NCBI RefSeq assembly: GCF_004210375.1
Contig: NC_134834.1
Span: 156,445,290-156,509,289 of the forward strand
Direction of reading: 5' to 3'
DNA length: 64,000 nt
Origin: Tachypleus tridentatus
Taxonomy: Eukaryota; Arthropoda; Merostomata; Xiphosura; Limulidae
Part shown: piece by piece, positions 38,301 to 50,300 of the stretch
Position numbering within the stretch: the stretch's first letter is position 1
Layout of the letters: every line of letters starts with the position of its first letter
Notes under the pieces: model-generated
The model's database searches: none
The model's input: the letters and a program-made list of their open reading frames with translations, nothing else
What the model was told of the DNA's origin: nothing
Made by a program: the position numbers and the translations under genes

Positions 38301-41300
38301 TCCTATTCTCGCTGATATTCGAAACCGACTGGTCCATTTCTCATTAGCAGCTACTTCAATCCAGTTTTTCTGGATACCAGGCCATGTTGGTATTCACAGG
38401 AACGAGCTTTCAGACATGGCAGCTAAATATGTCTGCTTCAGCACCATCACTCCTATGCCTATTCCGTACATGAACTATGGTGTTATCTTCAAGGCTCAGC
38501 TCCGTGCTAGCTGGCAGTCCACTTGGAGTGAGCAACGTGACAACAAACGTTTTCAAATCAAACCCAAAATTGGACTTTGGCCATCTAGCTTCCGTAAAGT
38601 TCGGAAGGAGGAAGTTGTTCTCACTAGGCTACGCATTGGTCACAGTTTTTTAACTCATCATTTTCTTTTATCTGGAACTGATGCACCAATGTGTAGTTTG
38701 TGTAACACTCAAATCACTATCAGCCACATTTTACTTTCTTGCCATCGTTACAATTCTCAACGACGGCAATATTTTAAACATATTTTTTCCCAGGGTCAGT
38801 CTGTAACATTGGACAGAGTTATTGGTGATGGTGACTCTGTCCACCTTGATAATGTTTTTAATTTTTTAATGGCCATTAATCTTTTTAATCTCATTTAAGT
38901 GTTGCATATTTATTCATTACACCTTTTTAATTGTGGTTCCTTTTTTACAGTTTTAATCTCTCTTCAATTTGACATTGGACAATGGCCAGAACATTAAATA
39001 ACTCGACACCAGGACTGGAAAGGCCAACTTCAGGTGACTAACGCTACTGTTTGAACTATCCATTTGAACTACTTGTTAGTCATTCTGGTGAGTTGTTATT
39101 ATACTTTTGCTGCATATCATTTCACACTTTTACTACTTAACTTTTTAGTACTGGCCATATTGACTCATAACCCGGAACCAGGACTGGAAAGACCAACTTC
39201 AGGTGACTGATGGTGGTTTTTATACTTACCTGTTAGTCTTCCTGGTGGGTTATGATCATTACCATTCTGCTACAGGTAGTTCTTTACAACTTTGTTGACT
39301 GGATGTCAACATTGGTTTTACACCATTTTCTGTTTTAATTGCTGTTTTGTTTTTATCTTCAATTACTTTTACAAATTTTACTCCATTTACTTGACTTTTA
39401 TCTTTTTACTGGACATTTGGCTACTCATTATTACGATTTTGCTATGTATCTTTTAAAACTTCTATTCTTTTACATTTTGATAATAGTTGCTATGACACAT
39501 AACCCAGAACCAGGACTGGAAAGGCCAACTTCAGGTGACTGACGATGGTTCTTGAACTTACCTGTTAGTCTTCCTGGCAGGTTATGATCATTACCTTTTG
39601 ACTAGAGTAAATACCTTACAACTTCTTATACTCTGCCTTCTATCTTAACATTGTAGACTAGGTGTCAACATTGGTTTTATACTTTTTTGTTTTACCTTCA
39701 TTTCCATTTATGTCTATTACTACATTTATTTTTTTATTATTTTTTACATTTTTACCGAATGTCTGGCACAGATAGCCTCGCTGCTTTGTGCCATAAAACA
39801 CTAAATCAATCAATCAATCAATTGAAGAAATGTTGTATCCAATAAAATTATTTTAGTACTGATAGCATATAAAGATGATTTAATTGCATGTTCAAGTAAA
39901 CTTATTTATCCATAGTAATATATTAAGGTTAAAAACTGTCAAATTTGTGTCTGTGTTGAGTTTAAAATACTTCACATATAAAAAAAATAAGTTTAACAAT
40001 TAGTTGTCTTTTCTTGTCATAGCTAAAGGACTGAATGATCGTTCTCTACACAGTGTATACTTAAGAGCTAGGAAACTATTTTCATCAGGTTTTCGTCAGG
40101 GAAGGTAGTCTTTTTTTTTTGTCTTATTTTTAAGCTGAAAGTACAATAGATCTAAATTTGTTTCTTTTGAAATTGGTAAACAGTCTTTGTATTAATCTCT
40201 TTTTGGTAGTTTGTTCACAATAAACCATGTTCTCCAAAGTGACTTCAAAAAGAAAGTGTTTGATATTTTACAGTAATGAATTTTCTTAACTTTACTACTT
40301 CTTTTATGAGATGCATATCCAAGTTTCATAAACAACTTTTTTTTTAATCTTATAACCTGCAGATGACCTTAGATTTATTGTTTTTAGCAATGGGCAAACT
40401 TACTACACATTATTTCATTCTGTGGTTAAGGCCTTATCATTAAACCTAAATGGGGTAATGTTATTATCTCTTGTACATGGAGATTAAATTTAGTATTTTG
40501 GCATTGTTATTGTGCAAGTTACTCTTGTTTTCTTTTAGGATGAAAAATCGTGAATTTTCAAAAGTGTTACAACTATACCAGATACATGGTAGAAAGTGGT
40601 CCATGATTGGAAAGAAACTAAACAGACGACCAGACATTGTGAAGGAAATATTTAGATATCGGACAACAAAAGAAGGTAGGAACGTGAACTTCATTGTAAA
40701 GCTAAAACAATAACATTGTAATTAGCTTACAAAGAAGTTAACCTGGAATAACTTGCATAAATGGACTGATATAAAAAATTAAAATGTGTTAAAATTATAA
40801 GTTCAGATGTTTACTGTTTTAACTTGGACTAACAGTACTCATTTGAGTGCTTTCATAACAGGCTCAATATAATATAGATGAGTTAAGTGCTGATACTGTA
40901 ATGTTTGATGTAGTATGTATATCTTCACAAAATGTTAAAGATTGCAAGTCATTTGTACACAAAAAATCAGATTTTTTAATGAAGTATTTTTACTAAACAT
41001 TGATTTATGAAAATATTAAGTCTGTTTTCTTACTGTTCTGAGTGCAAAGTGATTTCATGTTATGATTAGAAAACTATTTTGCCATCCCAAAAATCTCGGA
41101 TATTATTTGTATAATCTCTAAAACTTCGTAGATACATTTCACATGTTTGTTTTCAGTAAAACTATATTTTGTCTGTTATTTTCTCTACCCTAACTGTGTG
41201 GGGTCTGTTAATTTACAGACCTTGTAACCACCATAAAAAATTAGGAAATAAATATAAATTTTGCTTTTTTCACTCTAGAGTGACTACAGATCTTAACACA

Positions 41301-44300
41301 AAAACACATGTTTAGCTTAAATAGCTTAAATCTCAACATTATTATACTGACCTTCCAGTCATGCCTAACTAATAGTACAGAAGTTGTATTTTACAAGGTA
41401 TAGATGCACTTTATGTTACCATGTTCAGTAATATAAAACTGTACTTTGGTCTTTACGAAGTGATCTGTCTTGTCTTGGCTGTGCTTTAGTAGATTAGTAT
41501 TTGGTAAAATGCAGTCACATTTCAATTATTATACGTCTACATAGATTATTACTATTTACAAATAAGCTCTTAAACGTATTTTTCTTAAAATAGAACAGTA
41601 AATATATACATATACTAAACAGGCATAACTTCTAGTTAGAGTGACCTTTGTATTCATTTGCTGCTTGCTATAGGTTGCTAAGCCTTTTCAAATTTTGCAA
41701 ATGGAGGATATGAAAAATAGTTTTTTTTTTAGATTTTATATATACAGTTGAAATAACTAATAATCATAAATAACTATATCAATACCATAGAATTCTACTA
41801 TAATTTATCAAGTTTAGTAGTGAAGTTGTTTATTAACTTAATAACTGTGTAATTTCAGGCAGGCTAAAGACACAATTTACTTGCATGAAATCTTAGTTTG
41901 AAAGAATGAGATGGCTTCTAAGCACTTTAAAGTGGCTGAGAAAGCAACTACAGTGACATTCTGATCTTTCAGTTAGTTATTCATGTGTCATGTATTGAAG
42001 TAAGTCTAAATAAGGGACCATTTCCAAAATTTGAAAGAGGAGAGCAGGACTGCTGTGTTTAATGCAATACATTAGCAATATTTCAACAAACAGAAAATAC
42101 ATTAGGTTCTTATTTTATATTCCAACTTGAAAATACCTGTAGTTAAGGTTCCTAAATCATATGAAACTACAGACTTAATATTTTGATATCATAAACGTCT
42201 AACCTGAAGCAGTGCTGCATTCAATGTACCATGTGTTGCACAAAAATTTATATTTAGGCATGTTACTTTATTATTTACCTTTAAATTAAGAAACAAACTA
42301 ATGTATAATACTAAAATTTGAATTATAATCTACAATTTGAAACCAAACTTATTGATATAAATTCATAAAGTAGTAGTAGTTCAATAAAACTTTGAATGCA
42401 AGTTAACAAACAAGATGACATGGCCTTTGACAACTGAACCATTATGATAGAGTTAATGTAGTGTTATAGGATGACTATCAGATTAGCTGTTTGTGTCAAC
42501 AGTTATTGGAGTCTGGAGTCCAGAGGAAAATGAAGCATTGATAAAGGCAGTTCAGGAATTCATTGGGAGCAGTGATACTGAAGGAGTATGTCATGGACTC
42601 AAATGGGCAGAAATTGCCAAGCTTGTTCGCACTAGAAATGAAAGTCAGTGTCGTCAGCATTGGTATGTACAAGAAAACTAGAAAAAGGGAAAGAACTATA
42701 ATTTAGCATTTTGCATCTTATTTACAGTATTTCTGTAAGTCTGCTTGAGAGAGAAATCAGAAGTATTATCTCTCCAACTGGGGTGTTCAGGATCGTTGTG
42801 GTTCCTCTTCGTCCCCTTACTTGAGAAATTGTTAAAATATCCGTGGGGTTTTTCCTTTACTTCTCTTTAATATTTCTAAGGTGGAGTGGGGTATTTGTGA
42901 GTGAGAGGAGAGACGGGAGAACTGGACGAGATACAGCATTTATTCTTGTATTATAGAAAAAAATAACTTCAATTTAAACTTGAAATTAAACTTAAGTATA
43001 TAAAGATTACATCAAACACAGGTAAGATTGGTAATAAAATTTCTATACCCTTATGTCAGAATCAGTAGTAAGCATGATACAATGCCCATTATTCTTCCTT
43101 TATTTGAATAAGGTTTCAAATAAATATTTAAACAAAAAAACTTGTCATTTTATTTTTAAACTTATTTGAATAATGGGCTAAAACATCAAATATTAGACTA
43201 ATGTCTTATTATTTGGTGACTCACATTCTACTCTATCTGTAGATTGTGGGATTGATTCCTGGTGACAAATGTGCTTTCACTTTCGTTGATGGATGAGTTA
43301 TAATGTTATGGTCAATTCCATTATTTTATGGTAAGGAATAGCCCAACAGATGGGTAGTGAGTGCTAATAGCTAGTTGCTTCTTTTGTTGTTGGGAGTTCC
43401 AAATTAAAAATGATGGCAAGTAATCTTATGAGCATTTGACAAGTTGAATGTCCATGATATTAAATATGATATAATGATCAATTTTTCTTCTCAAAATTGT
43501 ATTTAAGTAAATGTTTTGTGAACATGTGATAATATGTATGGAGAATGAGGACCCTATTTTTAGTAGTTCACAAAAACAAAATGTTTTATGAACATGTAAT
43601 GATATGTGTATGGAGAATGAGGACCCTTTTCTAGTAGTTCACAAAAGCAATGTTTTGTGTATTTAGTCATCTTTTTTAAGTATTACTTGGTTAGCATTCT
43701 GATTTCTGTATGTTTTTAAGTTGTGTCCAAATGTTCTTGATAAATACTTACAGATTGAAAATTGAAACATGAAAAAACTGAATCTCAAATATCTGTTCCT
43801 ACTTAGTCAACTGTATGATCCTACGAGTTATTGTGATTGTAAAGGCAGTGGATTTTATTATGAATTTAAGGTTTTCTTTTTAGACTATCTACCTGGTTTT
43901 GGCTCTGTTAACCTGCTGAGCTGAAAAGCCAAGCTCTGATTTGGGCATCTTCTAAATTGAAATTATTATTGAGTTATTAATTGTGATTGTAAAAGCAGTG
44001 GATTTTATTATGAATTTAAGGTTTTCTTTTTAGACTGTCTACCTGGTTTTGGCTCTGTTAACCTGCTGAGCTGAAGAGCCAAGCTCTGATTTGGGCATTT
44101 TCTAAATTGAAATGTGCTTCAGGTGAAACATGCATTGTCATTATAGATTTGCAGCCAAGGGTTTCAGTTGGACAAGATTTGTTGACACTGTATCAGTGTC
44201 TCCTCTAGACAATCAAGTAAACATAATAGGGAATTTTATCTGATGATTATCTAATTTAATTTTTTATTTTGTGCACCAGGAATACAAAACATGAGACGTG

Positions 44301-47300
44301 TATATACCCTGTTCCAGTTCTTTTACTCAGAATGATCTCTGCCATCCTACCCTCAAATTTAATTATGTGGCCAAAGCAACACATCATTTCTTTTACATTA
44401 ATATTATTGAGTATATTTATCAGCTTGTGTTTTTTAACAATAATTGGTTTGATTTTAGTGAATGTTTCATATAAGGTTTTGGAAATTATTTTCATGAGAG
44501 TATTGAAGGAAAGAAAAACTTTAGAAAATGAAATCACAACTTATATGTATCAAAAAATAAATTCAGTGTTTAGAAAAACTTGAAAAGTAACTTATTTTAT
44601 TATTAGTTATCTTGTTGATGAAACTTGGAAAAATATGTAAGCTTCTAATTTTGTTTTTAATAATGATTAATATGGTATTTTCAAGGCTGAAGACATTATG
44701 TTGGGCACAAAGTAATAAAGACAGAGATAAAGTGAAGTGGAAGCCAGAAGATTCACGCATGCTAATAAAGCAGTAAGTAATTAATTACATATCTGAACAA
44801 CACCATTAACTTCTTAACCCTTTGACATTGATCTCAGCAGTTTGCAGGAACCTGAATAGGAGTGGTACGTGTGCAACAATACACATGGTAACTCTGACGT
44901 TTCTAATGTATCCTCACAGAAACTGGTAAGATTTTCTTAAAGATGAGTATCTTGAACACAAAGAATGACATCATATTTAACATTGTATGTAAATTTTGGC
45001 AGGGTAGGAGTCATCTCCAACCACAATGGTTGTATTTTTCTAACAGGGTAATTGGCCTTTGGAATGGGTTGCCTTTGAACATTGTAGAGGCAGTAATGTT
45101 AAGTGAGTTTAAGAGAAAGCTTGATAAGTATGTGAATAATTATTTTTAGCTATAAGATTTTTAAAAAAATTTACTTATTAATATCTTTAGTTTAAAGAGT
45201 GGTTCAGTTAAGTTGGACCAATAGATCCTATATTGTCCCAAAATGTTGTGTAATAAGTAACAACATGACATGTAGAGCTCAAGGAATAGTATAAAATGTG
45301 GGTGTGAGACCCATCAAAGGCTAAAAAAAATGTATATCTGCAGTTTCACAAAAATTCAGTCAAAGAACTTTGGAACATGTGTGTCAATAAGGTAAATAAA
45401 GTACTTATTGCCTAGACTTACATCTAGATAGAGAATGCAAAAGTGGAGATTCCTCAGAGCTCATGTGACAATGAAGCTAGTCTTAATTTGTTTAAAGGTT
45501 TGTTTTGAAACAAAGAAATTAAAACTTGGATAACATAAAACTTCAAATTATAACCTGCATTATAATGCTAATTTCATTGACATACATTAATAGTAAAATT
45601 GTATAATTAATTTTTGAATGTAACTCAGTAACTTGCGTAGAAATGGACATAAAGGAGTTAAACTCAAGCAGACACAGACACTGCCAGTTCTCTGGCCAAA
45701 ATTTCTGATTTATCCATTGGACAGTAACAGCATCAAATGACAGTTATGTCTCTTGACTAAAAAATTTATCCAAATCATGTTGTTGTCCACCTTAAAAAAT
45801 AAAATGGAAATTTTATAATGTATAATGATAATTATTAGGACATCACAAAAATAATGTCTTCAAAACTAGCAAGTTCCCTGCTGGTACAGCAGTAAGTCTT
45901 TGGATTTACAACACTAAAATCAGGGGTTTGATTCTCCTCGGTGGACTCAGCAGATAGCACAATGTGGCTTTGCTATCAAAAAAATGGACACATACAGAAC
46001 TAGCAAAAATTATAGGTTTAAAGAATTTATTTTCTTAACATAGACTCAGTCAGTTTGACCAACCATGTGACATAGTTGTATTTGTTTTAAGTCTTAAGGT
46101 GTTAGGTATGTGCCATTATATGTTGTAAATAACTCAAGGCATGTGCAGCTCACATTATAATGTTGATTTACATTACCCACGAGCTGCTTGCATGTATGTC
46201 TTGTGAAACTTTTTTGTATATTATTATGTACTTTATCTAATCTAAACTAACCTAAAAAGATCCCTATTTTTACATTGTAGTTACTTTTATAATAAATAAT
46301 TGTGTGGAAATTTAAGTCTACTTTTTATAATTATGGTAGTAATGCACTAAATTTTTATTTAATTAAATAATGGACCAAAAAACATAGATTCTAATAACAT
46401 GCAAAATGTGTGCAATTTTCCAAATTCTCAATTTTTTCTAGCTTTCTAACTATGTGACAAGAGCCATTACAAATTCACTGATGTTTGCTGTTAACTTTCT
46501 CATAGGAACAAAGTTTGTAATCTGAATGAAACTGACAATTATTAGATTACAATATTATATAATACATCATTTGATAGATGAAAACCTGGACTTTCTATTG
46601 GTTATGGATAATATAGTGTTAAATGTGAGAGAGAACTATTAACAAACTCTATAAGAGGGGATGTGACAGTGGGGGTCTAGTTTGATAGCTCTGTAACCAA
46701 ACAAAACTGAAGGCTATAAAAATGTGGTTTGTCTGATGATGAAGATTTTACAGTGAGTAATTTACATATTTCATACATTTCTAAGAGATGGTGGATAAAA
46801 TATAGAAAACAAGATGCCTAGAGAAAATGTCACATCTGTCACACTAGGGGAAATTTTGGATTTTTTTTATATTGCCTTGTAGAATTAAGAACTTAAAACA
46901 TATATGTTATTAAAATTTGGATTATTAGTTGAGATTTTGTGATATGCTAATTGATATAACATTAGTGGTTTATTAAAATTTTGAATGAAATACATTAAAA
47001 CTTTGTGTCATGCATAGTATAGGATACTCATAGCAAGAGGATTAAACTAAAAATGAAAAACATTATTTTCTAAGGTGGCTTTTGATTTCTTTTTCTTGTT
47101 TGTTGCAGTCAGTACTTGATTGTATTTTATGTAAATCATTGGCATGGTTTTCTGCTGTAATTACTGGCTTTTGAGCAAATGGAAGTAGATTTTATTAGAG
47201 TTTTTAAGGCTTTTTAATAATAGATTGCAAGAAGTGTGGGCATTAAAAATTAAGAAAGGAAATGCAAAGTGTTATGAATCTAAACAATTTCATTAATGGG

Positions 47301-50300
47301 AAACCAATTAAAAAGTGGTAAATTGTGAATGTTGATGAATTTATTAAAAAGAAACTAGTGCTTTAACATGATTGTAATTTCAATGAGAATAATTTTAAAA
47401 ATAGATGTATTTGGAAATAATGTTAGTGTGCACTGATGAAGAGGGGAGACCTATTAAAAAACAATGTTTTATACATGCTACATTTCCTTACAAATACTTG
47501 TCTTTTAGAGGTATCCTTAACTTTAATCTTTTTTGCATTTCAGCTTGTATGAACTCTCTGCTGAATCTGAAGCAGATGTTGATTGGGATGATTTAGCTGA
47601 AAAGTTTGAAATGTAAGGACTTTTTGTAATGTATTTCAATTAGTGAATCATTATGTTATTTCAGAAGATTGCCTATTTTTTATTTTAACCTGCTTTTAAC
47701 TCACTCAGCAGTAAGATAATATTACATCCCTGTTGAATTTGCTAAGTTTGCATCACTGTGTTACAGTAAGCACAAATACTTACTTGAAATGCTCCAAAAG
47801 ATAAAATTAGATGAGTACTTGTATTCTTAATTTGTTGGAACATTAACTGGTGTATTTTAAGTGGCATATCTCTTATTGTTTTACAACAGCTATTGTATAT
47901 AGAAAACAAATATCAAATTGAAAGTATGATACGGGTAGTTACTTGTAAAGAATGCGTGGGAACATACGTAGTCACAGCTGGAAAACTGTTGCATGTGAGA
48001 AGGCATTCAGAATCTAAAGAAGGGAAACTCAGTAGCAGAATACTATACCATAAAAAGAAAACCCATTGTCAAAAACACTGATTATTTAGACCAGAAACCC
48101 AAATGATTAATGCATGAACAAACAGAAAAAAATCAGTACAAGTAATGGTAGAACTTTATGAAAATACTGAACTAGAAGCTTTATTGTATAATGTATACAT
48201 ATATATTCATACTTTAAATTTTCTGATATGTGTAATTTTCATTAATAATAATCTTCTAAACTGAACATAATACAGCATCAATTGTTATATTGTATTATGA
48301 ATATAATCCTGTGCTTGTTTCACATGCATGTTATTTTAAATTGTGATGGACTTTAACTTCAGTATATGCAATGATAAGCTGCTAATGAAGCTGTGAGGCA
48401 AGATACCAAGCTATGATAAAAGGTGATTCTTTAAATAAATTAAATGGCATTAGTGCACTGGAAAATAGTAAAAACATATGTTCATTTGTAATATTTGAAG
48501 TTTTTCCTTTAATGGGATATTGCTGTAACATAATTACTGTTTTGGGATACTGTTTACAGTAACATTAATAATGTAGTTCTCAACACAGAGGTGTTATTAC
48601 AATATTTAAAAATCAGTTTTACTTTTATCATAAGTTATATTTTGTCAGATTTTTAGTTACTTTAGAAAATTAGTCTGTTTGAAATTTTTTTTCCTGAGTA
48701 GTTTATAACTATCATCTATGTTAACAAGTTGAGAAATAAAAGTCAAACTGATTTTTAAATATTGCAAATATGGCATGTCTATGATAAGACACTACAATAT
48801 TAATGTTTCTCTAAACAGTATTTCAAAATGTCACTTGTAACTATTTTCTAATGCCACATTATTTATTGAAGGAACATCTTTATTAATTTTTAAAACTTTC
48901 CATACAGAAAGGTTTATACAGTGCTTTTAAGTATTTTTTATCCTATATTTGGAATATTAATTTATTGTCTTCTTAAGGGAGGTCCTATTTTCTGTGTTGG
49001 TAGTGGCTAAGATTCGATCCTGGATCTTTTTGAGGGAAATTTGATGTATTACCCACTTGACTGAGATTAAATCATGAATCAACTAATTTTAATACACACT
49101 GTGAATACAATCTGATTATAAAAAAAATTATAAATTTGAACAGGGCAGAATTTTATCTCCATTATATTGTTAATAAGATTGTATTAATACTAAGCCATAA
49201 AAAAACATTTGATTGTTGGAAGTTTGTAAGTAATATGATAGTGTGCAACATTAACTTGCAACAAGCATCACTAGGCAATAATTAAGGTGGTGCAGAAATC
49301 ATATTTCATAAAAGTAGAGTGAAATTTATTTCCAAAATCTACCACATATCTAAGTATGTTTGAACATTTTGTTGGCAAATTTAGTATTTTGAAATATGTT
49401 GATTAATAGTATATCAGTCTATTATAATATATAGTTTTTGTCTGTCCTTAAAATGGGTGCACACTTTACTGTCTAAATGATCATGCTATTCATTTTAATG
49501 GATGCAAAAAAAAAAAAAAGGATGTAAATACACTTGAGACATTTTGTAGAAGAATGTGAAAAGCTTACTAAAATAAAAAAAGGCATAACATTAGGTAGAA
49601 TAACATCATTAGTTTATTGATAGCATTAAGTACAGTAAAGTTTAACACTGTGTAAACGAATGTGAAAAATGTCCACAAGGTAAAGTGTTATCTCTATTGA
49701 GTGTAAGCTGTACTTTAAAGGCTTAACTAATGTTGGGCCTAAAATAAGTAAACTTATAGAATTCAGGGTCTCCAATGGGAATTCTATTGTATTATTCTAG
49801 AATTACTTTATTTAAGGAAGTACTATTACAATAAAAATACTGATTTGACTTACTGTAAATATTTGCAGGTTTGTACTAACCTTAAATAAGTGTTTGTGAA
49901 AAAGAAAAATAATTATTCAATAAAGGTACCACAGTCTTCCACATACAGACAGGATTTAACACTTAAAAAAAATATACCTCTTCAAATTACTTCTGCTGTT
50001 TGTATTTTTCTCTTGTTAAAACTGTACATTACTTTCATTATTATATGCACAAGTAAATTATCCATGAAAAGTCATGCAATGGGAAACAAATATGCAAGAA
50101 AATTTGGAACGGCTACTAACATGCTCTTGTGGGCAGTCCTAAGAGCCCCAAACAATGTTTCTGATCCCCCAAATGAGGAATGAAATATAGTAGTTTCAAA
50201 CACTTAACAGATTGAAGTTTTAAATCAACTTCATATGTTTATAATACTTTAGTGCATTATCCCGAGTCCCTAAAACCCTTTGGTTCTTTCATTTGGAAGA

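Larger units (their letters stand above)
33484..39824 (+). mobile_element. Nearly full-length non-LTR retrotransposon, I/Jockey group with RNase H
   Basis: The order is a GC-rich 5' UTR (33484-33925), a gag-like ORF1 with zinc knuckles, ORF2 with endonuclease, reverse transcriptase and RNase H, a 3' UTR of about 0.9 kb with a module repeated three times, and a tail of TCAA repeats (39803-39822). The 8-bp sequence aagaaatg at 33476-33483 and 39825-39832 may be the target-site duplication. Both ORFs carry frameshifts or stops, so this copy is dead. It lies in the TTF1 intron between exons 4 and 5, in the gene's orientation. A second copy starts at 61271 on the other strand. Confidence 0.93.
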
